Shown: one piece after another, positions 10,833-22,496 of the stretch
How the letters are laid out: each line of letters starts with the position of its first letter
Numbering within the stretch: the stretch's first letter is position 1
NCBI GenBank assembly: GCA_001683735.1
Contig: LUGG01000019.1
Coordinates: forward strand, 744,001-808,000
Length of the DNA: 64,000 nt
Reading direction: 5' to 3'
Source: Grifola frondosa
Taxonomy: Eukaryota > Basidiomycota > Agaricomycetes > Polyporales > Grifolaceae
Translations under genes and position numbers: made by a program
The notes under the pieces: generated by a model
What the model saw: only the letters and a program-made list of their open reading frames with translations
Databases searched by the model: none
What the model was told of the DNA's origin: nothing

Positions 10833-13022
10833 ATGGCGGAACTCCTCATGTCTCAGACAGTTCTCTGGTCATTGGCAGTCTGCGCCATAGGTGCTGCTCT
10901 GTTTCGCCTCTCACGCACTTTTATTCCGAAGAGTTATGGCGCACCTCTCCCTCCTGGTCCTCCAGGACACTGGTTGTTCGGCAATACTCCTCCAGTATCG
11001 CAGTATGTGTCTCAGCGATGATGAGGTTGAGCGAGTGTTGGCTCATCTTACTTTTTTCAGTGCATATCGACACTACGCTGAACTAACAGAGGAATACGGC
11101 CCCGTTTTTACGATCAGATATGGCGGCCGTTTAGTCTGCGTTATCGGCCGCTGCCAAGTAAAGAACCCATTGTGTCACTGGTTTATTTGCTGACTCCCCA
11201 TTGCTCTGTTAGGCTGCTGTGGACATCATGACAAAACACTCTCATGAGCTAATCGACCGTCCGCGATCTATCGTGGCCGGCGAGGTCATCTCCGGCGGCA
11301 TGCGAATACTCCTGATTGGCGAAGGAGAGCGTCTGCGGAAGCTTCGGATGTGCGTACTGAACACATCGCAATGATTTCGAGTTTACCGGAATAAACACAT
11401 AGGTCTATGCACGCTCTTCTTGAGCCGCATGTGTCAGCGGCATACGAACCAATTCAGATGCACCATGCTCTCAATCGTATCATCGATCTCATTGAGCGTC
11501 CGGAGGCCCATTTGGAACACGCGAGGAAGTGAGTGAGTATGACTACTCGCTCGATACCTTGTTCACACAAGTCCCGCAGATATGCTGCAAGTGTCATCAT
11601 GGCTGTGACCTACGGGAAGACGACTCCGACATCATACTCGGATCCGGAAATCCAAGACGTCATGCGTTGTATCGCACGGCTCAATGAGGTTTTACAGCCC
11701 AAAGGTCAGCTGGCGGATTCATTCCCTATCCTTCAGTACATCCCCGGCTACCTGTCTCAGGCTAGGCGGTACCATCAGGATGAACTCCGGCTTTTCCGCA
11801 GCCAAGTAGACATCGTCAAGGAGCAATTAGTATGTGACCGCTCACCAATCATTTGTTGTATTATTTACAACGTATATTTATCAGGCAAAGAATGAAGCTC
11901 AGCCATGCTTCGTCACCTACCTTTTGGATCACCAAGATGAGAGCGGCTTGACTGATGACGAACTAGCCTATCTGGCTGGGTCTATGTTCGGTGCCGGCTC
12001 GGATACCGTAAGTTCATTCCCACTGCATTCACACATTTATTCATACATGGGGATTCGTACGATCCTCAGACAGCTGCGGCGCTCGGCGTCGTAACGATGG
12101 CGGCGGCTTGCTACCCGAATGCACAAGCCAAAGTTCAGGCCCAATTAGATAAGGTGGTAGGACGCGATAGACGTGGGTAATCCACCGCTCTGAATAACTT
12201 GTTCAACATAGTCTTGCATATATGTAGCTCCTACTTTCGCTGATCAGGACATGCTTCCGGAAGTCACTGCATACGCTTTGGAAGTTCTAAGGTGGCGTCC
12301 TGTGGCAGCACAAGGTTGGTTTACAAAGTAGCATGCACCCAATTATCTGATGCTGAACTCGGAACTGCATTCTGCTGTTAGGCTTTGCGCATAAGGCGAC
12401 AAAGGACATTATCTGGGTATGTTCAGTCTTTGCAGTCGAGATCTGACAATAACGTCCACGTTCCAAGCAAAACTACGTGATCCCCGCCGGTGCTGAGGTC
12501 CTCGGATGTCACTGGTAGCTTTCCTTCTCCCATCGTTACATGGCGATTTCACTGAGAAGTGTGGACAGGGCTATCTCCCGGGATCCCGCAGTATTCCCCG
12601 ATCCTGAAATATTCAGGCCAGAGCGCTGGTTGAACGAGGACGGACGTCTCAGAGACGACATGAAGTTCTTTACTTTCGGATTTGGCCGGAGGTATGCTTT
12701 CTTTCGAACTCATGTTCTCGTCTCTTCTGCCGACTGACAGCGCCTTCAGAATTTGCCCGGGTAGGCACGTCGCTGACAGGTATGCACTAATCATCATGCC
12801 GAGTTGTGTCCAATATGACTGACGGAATGGATTGAGCGCAGGTCAATCTTCATCAACACAGCGCTTGTCCTGTGGGCGTTCAACATCCTTCCGGATCTGC
12901 ACAAGCCCATCGATAGGATGGCGTTCAAGGACGGCCCGCTCGCACACCCGGAGCCGTTCACCGTCCAATTCAACCCGCGCATCGACGACCTGAAGAAGAA
13001 GGTCAGCTTATACATGGAGTGA
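10833..13022 (+). CDS. cytochrome P450 monooxygenase
   Basis: Thirteen exons encode 502 aa, the usual P450 length. Introns: 11003-11060, 11158-11212, 11350-11402, 11529-11579, 11830-11884, 12008-12069, 12173-12227, 12315-12381, 12417-12467, 12515-12568, 12692-12749 and 12780-12841, all GT-AG. There is an N-terminal membrane anchor (SQTVLWSLAVCAIGAALF), then a PLPPGPPG hinge. The I-helix is AGSMFGAGSDT-TAA with the oxygen-activating acidic/Thr pair. The K-helix is EVLR (ExxR), the PERF region is FRPERW, and the haem loop is FGFGRRICPGRHVADR with the ligand cysteine. Every hallmark is intact and the spliced frame is open, in contrast to many neighbours. Style fits the basidiomycete-expanded families loosely related to O-methylsterigmatocystin oxidoreductase. 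The substrate cannot be told. It is endoplasmic-reticulum-bound and uses a P450 reductase. Confidence 0.92.
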
Positions 13023-13418
13023 TTTCCATCTGTCGTTTTGGCCTCGTCTCTGCAGAATGACTATGATCCGCGTTATGTATAAACAGTGATATATGCAGTG
13101 TATCGGAATGCAATAAGAAGATCGCTTGTCGAGCTAAAGAGTTATTTGCTCCTCGCTTTCTATTTTGTCCGGAGATTGTTTGACAGGAACCACTCCCACA
13201 GATTGACGTATTCCTGAAAATTGTACGTGATTCTTACATATGACAGAAAGTTGATACGTTCACCATATTCCAGCACGTGAGCCTGAGCTCGGCTGGCGAG
13301 TTTGTATCTCAGTCAACAAGTGACCATCGGACAACGGGAACTGTCTGACGCAAATGAAGGTTTCTGCGAACATTCATTTCAGTAGCATGACTTCCCGGCG
13401 CGCCGAACAACAAAGAAT
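13023..13418. other. intergenic, nothing recognised
   Basis: P450 3' flank and presumed promoter of the methyltransferase gene; no motif I would defend. Confidence 0.5.
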
Positions 13419-14437
13419 ATGAACGTTCCAGTTCGCGAAAGTGTGAGTCGTTTTTCGGTTCAGAGTTTGATGATCATCGTCGGCAGAACAGAGAGCGTAC
13501 GGCGGCCTCAGAAGGGTCAGTGTTTTCACACAGTACACGGTCACTATTTTTGTCTTGACAGAACTGCATGGAAGTTGGTCACGAGGAGGCAATATATTCG
13601 CAACGCAACTTCGCTTGCGTCCTTTCATCTCATTCCCATCCCGCCAACACCATATGGCATCGCTCTCATCCCCTTGCTCAAGATACCGTTGATCATTGTC
13701 TGTGCTGCTGGAGGCAATATTGCTTTCAGTTCCCCCAACCCTCCTGCAAGGCCGGAAGAGAAGCAGAGATATGGGAAAGAAGATATCGTCACCAAGCTGA
13801 GCTTGAAGGGGCCTATCTTCTCAAAGGCATGTCTTAAGCATGCTTGTATATGTCTGGGCATGCCGACTCATGTTTCTTGTGAAAGGTTGCAATTTGGTCC
13901 CTGGCGATATGCGAGATAGCTGTGATCATTGCACGCCAATACCCGTCCACTTACTCCAACACCTTCCTCTCTATACTCACCCACCGCTCCATTTCATCCG
14001 CATCTAATGTCACAATTACTCCTGCTTTCATGGCAGGATGGATATCCCTCGTGGTCGGCGTGCTTATCCGCATTGCATGTTATCGCTCCCTTGGTCGACA
14101 CTTCACATTCCAGCTATCGGTAATCGATGACCACAAGCTTATTACGGGAGGGCCATACTCCATTGTGCGCCACCCAGGTTACACTGGCTTCGTCCTCTTC
14201 ACTATCGGCTTATTGACGTGCGAGTATGGGAGCGGGTCTTGGATAGCCGAATGCGGTTTGATGAGTACATGGATAGGAATCGTTGCATTCTCTTGGGCAA
14301 TCTATTTCGTGTACGTTACAGTTCTGCTCGTAGCCAGGGTGCCAACAGAAGACTCGATTCTGCAGAAGGAGTTTGGGGTCCAGTGGGACGAGTGGGCAAA
14401 GAGAACTCCGTACAGACTTGTTCCGGGCATCGTCTAG
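13419..14437 (+). CDS. isoprenylcysteine carboxyl methyltransferase-like membrane protein
   Basis: The ICMT/PEMT fold is seen in exon 2: RSLGRHFTFQLS, then LITGGPYSIVRHPGYTGF (the conserved RHPxY cofactor-binding region), and ARVPTEDSILQKEFG plus WDEWAKRTPYRLVPGI at the end. These are the standard C-terminal signatures of protein-S-isoprenylcysteine O-methyltransferases, which methylate prenylated C-terminal cysteines in the ER membrane using SAM. Exon 1 covers IPLLKIPLIIVCAAGG to LSLKGPIFSK. The joining intron, 13827-13885, fits only as GC-AG (AAG|GCATGT ... AAAG|GTT). The start is uncertain: 13419 is the first in-frame ATG, but the conserved part begins near 13660, so the true start may lie in an unseen small exon. 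Family sure, start not. Confidence 0.78.
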
Positions 14438-15135
14438 TTTCTTATTCGTGTTACCCCTAGTTTTAACACAAATTGTTTCAATGTATATCAGACGGCGATA
14501 CGCGCGCGCGCTGCGCAGATTTTGCAATGATGTTTAAGAGCTACACCTTCTAAACTTGGGTACAGAGGAATCGAGATCGACCAGCCACCGGTAGTTCGAC
14601 TTGTCCAGCTTTAGGCTTGAGAGTCGCATTCATGAAACCACTTGCGTTACCGGTAAAAGTCCTACATTTCGAAAACAATGCATCATCTCCAGGTGAAACC
14701 TACCAGCGCCGGGGAATCTGGTGCCGACATTTAGCATTGCAACTACGATTTTGACCGCAGTGTTTTCAGCACGATAGAAAAACTGTGAAAGCTTCGGGTG
14801 CGCGGACATTTTTGCTTTCATGTTATTGCTACTAATTTTGTGCGTGTGATCCAGTTATTGCCTTATTGCCATCCGCCGTGCTGCATGGCCCTGCTTGGAC
14901 CACTTCGCCAGCTTTATAAAGCGGCGAAGAAGAACTCGTACGTGTATCTTGTTTCACTCGCGACCTGCCGCGCATATAGTCGCTAATTGCCGCATATTTC
15001 TCTCGCTGCAAGACATGTAGTAGGTTATTATTCGCGTGATGCATCACTGCGACAATCATACTAATATCGCATTCTGCAGATTGGGTCCGATGGAGAAGCA
15101 CTGCCCGGTGTTCGTGACGCCGAACCTGTCCTTCC
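14438..15135. other. intergenic, nothing recognised
   Basis: Several short open frames on both strands, none with a family signature. A short alternating CG tract (CGCGCGCGC, about 14502-14510) lies just after the methyltransferase gene. Confidence 0.4.
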
Positions 15136-15460
15136 CCGCTCGAAGTCTTGTGGTACCGATACGACCACCTGGTGTTGGACGCCGAGGTGAGTGTCTCACT
15201 CACAAAGCTGATGCTTTCCACCGTTTTATCACACATAATGTGTAATATTTCATCATCTACCCACGCGCATACAGGCCATCTGCGCGCAGAGCCAGATGTC
15301 TGTAATCCAACCAACACACGCACGGCATTTACGGGGGATCATGTACGACGGCTTCCCATCGGGGCTTCGCGTAGCTGTCGCACTTGGCGACGGCGTCCGC
15401 CCGCCCTTCGAAATCTGGACGCAGATCATGTGTCGCACCCGACTGCCTGTGTTGCGTTGA
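15136..15460 (+). pseudogene. orphan coding-like fragment, family unknown
   Basis: Two segments join cleanly across a GT-AG intron (GTGAGTG at about 15187, ending ATACAG at about 15274). They give a continuous frame including LEVLWYRYDHLVLDAE, GIMYDGFPSGLRVA and RPPFEIWTQIMCRTRLP, then a TGA. Composition and the splice signals look like real protein sequence, but there is no start codon or full domain, and I do not recognise the family. It could be an exon pair of a decayed gene or a recent partial duplicate. Confidence 0.3.
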
Positions 15461-15913
15461 CGTTTGATCTGGTAGAGCAGACATGCAGGGTATTGCTTGG
15501 CATGATCTTGGGCTAGTTCTGGCCGCGTTGAGGAAGACCTTGGAGGTCGCGGTTCGCTTGGACTTCGCTAGGAATGCCCAGCAAGCACCGCGGTCGTAGA
15601 CTAAGAGCTCTGGACCGTGGCACTGCTAGACAAAAGAAAAGATAGGTTTATTCTATGATGAATGATAGAACATGAAATAGATCCGAGATATACATGTGCG
15701 TGAGGATATGCGACGAATACAATCAATGCATGCGGGATCAACAGACGTCACGAAGAACATGAAGACAAAAAGAAAGATTACAATAATACATGTTGAGTTT
15801 CCATTATGTAGCCAGCAATTGATTCTATAATGTCCTTCATATGTGCGCACAGTGAAGGCGGTAAAAATGATGGATCTATGTGAAGCGAAAGCGCAGACGG
15901 ACGTGGAAATTGA
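15461..15913. other. intergenic, nothing recognised
   Basis: 3' flank of the antiporter gene; nothing recognised. Confidence 0.5.
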
Positions 15914-18889
15914 TCATGAACGTTTGTCTCCGGGCCCTGGAAGGCTGAACCGGACTTGGCTCCGAGGCGAGTCGTCCTGCTCGTCTCCCGACGGTGCCTC
16001 GCTGCCGGGTAGCGGCGTTGCCGTGGAGGAAGACGGGACATGTCGCGGGGTATTGTAGCCACTGCCACTGCCCCGTTCAGGAGTGTCTGCGAAGCGCACC
16101 GACCGCGCGGGAGACATTTCGCGGCTACGCGTTTCGAGGGAACGCATCGAGTCGATACGCGAATGCCGTGGCAAGCGAGGAGAGCGCAAGCTAGAAGGTG
16201 TCTGAGAGGTTGAGCCATGGTGCACAGTGGGTCTGCCGCGCCTATCATCCATGACTTCGGGCTCAGCGCTCCTGCGGATGGCATCGTCACGGCGCGTCAC
16301 GAGGTCTTCGCTTTGGGAGCGACTGATAACCTGTGGGCGCATACCAAGGACGCCTCGATGGATTGATGTACGCCGTCGAGATGTACCGCCTGTGCGTCTT
16401 GACGTGGAAATCTTGGGAGGCTTCGCGGGTTTTTGCTTAGGCAACTTCGAACTCGTGGGAGGTCCAGCGGATGAAGGCCCTTCACCACTCCTATCAGACA
16501 TCCACCCTTATCTTCGTCTTCGTCGGGCTTATGGACCGTTGATATGCCCATCGCATGTTCGGCCTTTTCTTCGACTCCCCTCAATTTGCCCGCCACCTGC
16601 TCTGCCTCTCTATGTAGCCCCTGCTCTGCCCTGTTGACAGCCTGTTCCACCTCCTCAGGAGCCTGCCTGACTTTGTCTATGAAATCTCGGACGATGGTGT
16701 GTGCAGCATCTTCAGCAATGCGAACGGATTCTGTTACCGTTGGCGACGGCCCATATGCATTCATTTCAACTTCCACTTCCACCTAAGGGTAGCATAACAG
16801 TTAGTTTCGCGACTATATGCGTCATAAAGGGACATACTTCATCGCCAGGTCCAGCTCGCTTTTCGGTAATCTTATCGGTACCTTCCCTCCACTCAGCGAG
16901 GACCTCCGTACCATCGGGAGGGTACTCCTCGCGCTTATCCTGGCTTTGAGGACTTTCCTGGGACTCCTTCTCGTCTTGTGTTGTTGTTCCTGTATGCGGC
17001 TCCACTGAAGTCTCGCTCCCGGTCCGTTCCACGGCAGGCTGCCCTGCCTCTGTGTCACGATTGATGACGATATCTTCGCCTTGAGCGACATGTCGTGTCT
17101 GCGTTGTCCATTCTGGGAGTATTGTGCCGTGTCGAGAGCGGAATGTCCCAAAGGTATCGTGCCGCGACCATGTTCGCGAAACGGTGTGCACACGTCGCCC
17201 GAGCGAGAAAAATGGGATGGATAACCCGTGGGTGGTGATAGAGCACAGTACCATGAAAGCGACGATGGGCTGGATTGTTGCGGCAAGAAGCTGTGTCTGG
17301 CCGTCTGGTGGAGAAGAGGGCGTAGGTAGTTGTTCGGCAGCCAGCGTGGAGATGAAGATAGCGCCTGTGTAAGTAAGGTAAAGGGGAAGATTAATGATGT
17401 GCCGCGGATATGATGTGATTATATACACGCACCGATACCCATCGGACCAAAGTGACCACTGAATACAGCTTCACGGAAAGTCTTGATATCAGGTATCCAC
17501 CTGTACAGGGCTATCATTATGGGTAGCCTCCTCAAGAGAAGGACCAGAATTGCGATGACGATGAGTCGCCACACAGATAACGTCAAATCTGCGTTGGAAA
17601 ACTCGTTGAATTGGCATCCACGCGCCAACAAACACAAATGCGGCAACATTGAAGAGTAGATCGATGACGGATGAGAACACGGATTCCTCGGTTTGCTTGT
17701 TGAAGAACCCGTCCCAAGCGAACGCGGTACCGCACGAGAAGGCCGCGAGGAGATCGTCAGAACCGAGCAGAGTGGTGACACCGATGGTGAGCAGGGCTAG
17801 CAAACATATTGGGCGACATAGGATTGCCTGTCTATGAGATCCTTGCGCTCACAAAACTTCATGAGGTGCCGGAAAGCAAAACCGAGCAGCGAGCCAAAGA
17901 TGATGCCCATAATCACCTGATCTACAATACAGTAACAGAATAAACTAATTGCAAATGGACAAACAGGAAATATTGATACGCACATAGCCAAAGTAATAGG
18001 AACCAGTCTGAGATGGCCTTTCCAGTGGTAGGATCGGTGGTGAGGTAAAGAGCGATAAACAGGAACGGGTATGCAGCTCCATCATTACAAGCGCTTTCCG
18101 CGGCGAGGAGATGCCGCAGGTGGGCGGGGACATGTTTATCTGCATACTTGCCGCCCACGACTGCGGCAGCTAGAATGGGGTCTGTCGGGGTAAGGCAGGC
18201 CGCAACTGCCAACGATGACAGAAAATTCAGCCCCGGAATCAACGCATATATGAGGCCAGCGCATACAAACCAGCCCTGCGGGTGAGTGTCAGGAGTGTCA
18301 ACTGACGCTCGAAACATGACGATCAGGGATGCGCACCGTTGTCATGACTGGAACGAGTAGGAATATCAAGCTCTTCCAATGTCTAGCCATGTAAGCCTTT
18401 GGCAATTCCACTCCAATAGCGAACACTCCGATGGCAAGGACAACCCGAGTGAATTCGAGTGTGATGGTGTCAGTTGTTTCCACTCCGCCTCCGCCCCATC
18501 CGCGAGGATTGAATATGTTCGCACCATTTGGTCCTGAATACCGTCAGCAATCACTGTTGGATCAGAACGTGGAGCAGGAACGTACCGATAATAACTCCGA
18601 AGAGGAACGCCCAGCATGCTTCGCCGATATATAGCTGCAGTAGGTCAGGATAATGCAAACATTGAAACAGCGGCTAACGCACCCTCTCGCGAATGAAGAG
18701 CGAGAACATGCCAAACTACGGACAAGTTCAATATCAGCACTTCGGATATGACACATATAACTCACTATGACTACAAAGCCCCCTAATGCGGCATAGACGA
18801 TGTGAGGAATCGACACCTGGAACTAAAGTGATGCTGTATCAACAACGATTCGGAGGTATGTTAGGAAGACTTACAGGATCGAACTTCAT
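15914..18889 (-). CDS. plasma-membrane Na+/H+ antiporter (Nha1/Sod2 family), with indels
   Basis: Many small exons starting MKFDP (18875-18889). Membrane region includes ETTDTITLEFTRVVLAIGVF, LTPTDPILAAAVVGGKYAD and AAESACNDGAAYPFLF, the last with the Asn-Asp pair that carries cations in CPA1 Nha1/Sod2 exchangers. After LLGSDDLLAAFSCGTAFAWD comes FVFVGAWMP, then a long hydrophilic Ser/Arg-rich cytosolic tail as in fungal Nha1. It would expel Na+/K+ for H+ at the plasma membrane. Three one-base breaks are needed to read through. A T is missing near 17803 (AQYV/LALLT). An extra A lies near 17609-17612 (WMP/FNEFSN). A G is missing near 16505 (DEDEDKG/WMSDRSGEG). All lie in short homopolymers, while the residues on both sides stay highly conserved, so I favour sequence error over decay. 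Confidence 0.85.
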
Positions 18890-21257
18890 ATTTGCCACTG
18901 CAACTTCTGCAACTCTACGTCACTGTCCTGAATACGCAGGTCGTGATTGTGCAGTACTCGTGAGAGAGCCCAAGGGCACTTAATCGTGAAAACGTGAATG
19001 AAAAGCGTGAGTCGTCGACGTCGTTTGAATCGTTGTGATAGCGTTCAAGGATTGTGGGAGCGACGGTGAGTACCAAGACACCAAGGTATCGAGTACCTCA
19101 GACGCGAGATTGCCCAGCCGATCGAGGATTGGGAGTCTGCCTGGCAGTTGAGATTTTGCACAGTGGACTTACAAACGGTCGTCGGCGCTGTTTCAGACCC
19201 CCTCGTCAAAGTCAACGGCAGCGTGCAAACATGAAATTGGTTGTAACCGCCCTGCAGGTCGGGTATTTATGAAGGTGCAACTTTTCCGAGAATAGACCCT
19301 GAGGTGAGTCACGCGACGCGGACACCGCCGCGAGGCTGACGTGAATTGCCCGCGAGTCTATTCGGAGCTGCGTCCTCGGTGCTCACCAATTTCTCGTGTC
19401 GTACTCGTGGGCTTTCTCCTTTAGACACCCTTCTCCAGCGCACAAACGCTGACGATCCTTTCCATAAGTCCTGACAGTCGTCGTCGAGGAAGTGCATCGA
19501 TCGTTTCTACACGGCTCTCACTCGGTATAACACACCCACTCGAACGCGTTTCATGCAATGTATACCCTACCGCCACAGGTTGACCTACTGGCCCGCTTTC
19601 AAATTTTCCGGAACGAGAAGCGAATGAACGGCGACATTCACTGCTGCGTCGCGTCAAATACACTCTGATTGACTTGTGGGAGGCTCGTGTGCGCCGTCTC
19701 ACACTCATCGTTCAGCTGTTAGGTCTCGAGGTGCCCACATGATGTTTTTTCTTTGACATAGCCGCGGGGCTGCTGTGGTTCCGACGCTCAAGTTCCACCT
19801 TCACCCAGTATTCAGCGGTCCATGGAGACTCGGCCGAACTTGAGCGAATGAACGCACTTCCCGGCAGGTTAGTGTTTGATCAAGAGAAGCCAATGAAATT
19901 CGGCGATACACAACAAAATCTCATAGGTCAACGCGAACGAAGTGTGAAGAAACTTGTACTCATCTGACAGTAGCGGACCATATCCTAGCCCAGGCCCCGT
20001 AGCTCCTATGCCGTAACGTTAGCCGGTGTCACGATAGGCGGTGGTATGGTAAACATGCTCTTCACGAAGTCTGCAGGCGGCGCACAATTTAACTCGGTTG
20101 ACAGGTCATAGAAACACTAGATTACCTTTATCCATCTTCAGACTGTGCCAAGATGCGACCCAGCCTTCCTCGCCACGGAAAAGAAGAAAGCTGCCTACCG
20201 TGGACATGTGAGCGCAGTGCGCATCACCGTCTTTGTGCCGTCAAGATCAAACAGGTGAATGCCATGATTTTGATCCCCCGTTATCGGATTACTGGATACG
20301 GCTCCTGTTCATGGCATATTGCAACGACACCATTAGGGAAAGGACGGCAGAAGCTTGAGAATTTTCATGTCCTGCAGCCGTCCTCCGCGTTTCCGCCCGT
20401 ATCCACGGTCACGAAGAGAACTTGAGTTGTAAAGGTACTATAGGGTGGGCCAGCATCTCTGTATTCCTATGATCGTCCATGGCGGGTTGCAACGGTGTAT
20501 GTGGGATACTTCACGGTGGCCGCCACGGGTACGCACTCCTCGGACTTTCAAATGTTCTACGCTGATCGATATTAGCTTCACCGTGAATCCTACGGGACCG
20601 CTCAAACGTATGCGTCAGAAGGATCGCCATATGGCTCTACAGCGTATATGTGCCTTACCTGCTGCGTCATGTCCAAATTTACCGCAGTCAGTTAGGCAAT
20701 ATATCAGTGCGAAGGACTTTCTTGTAGGGACATGTGCGTTCATTACTTGAGGCCCGCACCTCAAAGAAGTAATCCGTGCTATTCATGAAGCAGGAACTCG
20801 CATGAAAGTTCATCCATGTCTTAATCAGAACGCATGTTTCGGTGCAAGAGTATGGTCGGGGAGATAAGACGCTCGAAATTCTCCACACGTAAAGTGTACG
20901 ACTGTGTTCGTTCTTGAGCTTGTTACAACGTTCTCACTCCTTCCTTGTGATGAATGTACTTAGGTGGATTACACCGCGCCCACGTCACGTATATCAAAGA
21001 CGGCAACAGCGAATGCCTGAGAAGTGGATGTGATGTGATGGCATACATTGTGAAGTACGGTGCCTGATACATCCATTATAAGCATGGGCTGCGCTAATCT
21101 TTTTTTACTTGTAGGATATCAAACGTTGACTGTATATGGGAAAGATGGAGGAATAAAAGTCCGGGTGTGATAAAGATGATTGTACAGCTGCGTTCAACGT
21201 CGCCATAGGCACGTACATGGAAACGAAGGTTGACAGCAGGCGGATGCGACCAGAGCG
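18890..21257. other. long stretch without recognised genes
   Basis: About 2.4 kb. The left end is the antiporter promoter. I looked for exon chains on both strands and found no domain, tRNA or repeat I would defend. It may hold a decayed element or unannotated non-coding RNA. Confidence 0.4.
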
Positions 21258-21737
21258 TTATTCATTGACCACCATCCCGCAGCGTGTGCATTTTTTCTCC
21301 ACGTCCATGCTACAACAATGTAGACGGTGAGTTGACTTCACACCATCGGAGACAACGAGGGCACGCACAAAAGACATATGAGACCACAGGGGAAACAGAG
21401 GATGGCAGTGATGATCCCCGCAGGACCGTATTTTTTGGTGATATTGTGCTCGCCTTTGGCGCAGCGGTCGAGCACTACGAGGTGAACAGTACGATGGTCA
21501 GCCCAAAGCAACCATGCAGACTCTCGACCTTCACTCACTCTGCTGCTGATATTGCATGCCAGGCGTCGCATTTGGCTGCGTCGGTTGCTGCTGCGTCATT
21601 GGCGGCTGCTGCGTCATTGGTGGCTGTTGCATCGTTGGCTGCTGGCCATACGGGTTCGGCATAGCAGGTGGTTCTGAGGGATACTGAGGAGGCGCCGCCT
21701 GGGCGACATATTGTTGAGTGGGCTTCTCATCAGCCAT
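21258..21737 (-). CDS. small Pro/Gln-rich membrane protein with C-terminal Cys motif
   Basis: Three exons. Exon 1 (21539-21737) encodes MADEKPTQQYVAQAAPPQYP followed by a Pro/Gln/Met-rich stretch with near-tandem QPPMTQ repeats (about 21590-21650). Exon 2, after an intron with donor GTGAGTG, gives LDRCAKGEHNITKKYGPAG and a hydrophobic segment ITAILCFPCGLICL. Exon 3 gives DVEKKCTRCGMVV and a stop. The layout is a disordered Pro-rich N-terminus, a CAKGxH motif, one membrane helix and CxRCG. It is shared by a widespread fungal family of about 110 aa and loosely resembles animal brain protein I3. No function is assigned. The exons splice to one open frame of about 110 residues. Confidence 0.65.
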
Positions 21738-22496
21738 TGACGTTGGAAGATTGGGAAGATGATGTTAGGTGGCGTTGGAAAGAGATAGGAGGTTGATGCA
21801 AGACACCTCCTGTTCTTATACCATGCACTGCATGGGGCTTCGATCAAAATATATCCGCTTCATACTGACGGTGGCGGGCGCCACAGCGCCATCAAACGTG
21901 TGGATCCGATCGGGACCGCCCACTATGCGACGGCGGTGTTGGGTGCATCTTTAGCGCGACAGGTTCATCGCTTCGTCTCTGGCCTCCTGACACCACACTG
22001 ATCACCATCATGATCGGTATCATGGCCGTGATACAGGAGGCGGTTCACAAAGGACGTATGCAGGTTTATCAACGCAACATACACCTGTATTCCTTGTATA
22101 TCTCCATGAAAGAACAAGCCAAGTATGGGGTGTAGTAAGTAATACAAACCGTAGGAAAACTAATACTCACACGAATAGGAGACGATGCGCAGCACAACAG
22201 ATAACCGTACAAAAACAGAAACGACGCAAGGACTACAATGAAAGATTAAAATGGGTTTCGCTAGAGGAGCCTGACAGGGGGCAATGAGCATGGTATGGCG
22301 GTGGTGATCTCGGGCAACCAACTGCATTTGGATTTGCATTGCAATTTGATATTTTACCACGACACAGCATAGCTTGGTGTCTGCATAGGTTTGCGCATCA
22401 GTGAATATCCAAATTCGCAAGATGCGAGACTTGCCTGGTCATTGATGTCTTCTTCCATGGCTGATTTGGTGTCTTTTGGGTGACCATTCTCGAGCT
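21738..22496. other. intergenic, nothing recognised
   Basis: Between the 5' end of the Pro-rich gene and the 3' end of the DUF6534 gene. No long frame and no motif recognised. Confidence 0.5.

Noticed and set aside
17797..17803. Two separate antiporter-like genes meeting at 17800
   Set aside because: The segments are consecutive parts of one Nha1-type protein; a single missing T joins them.
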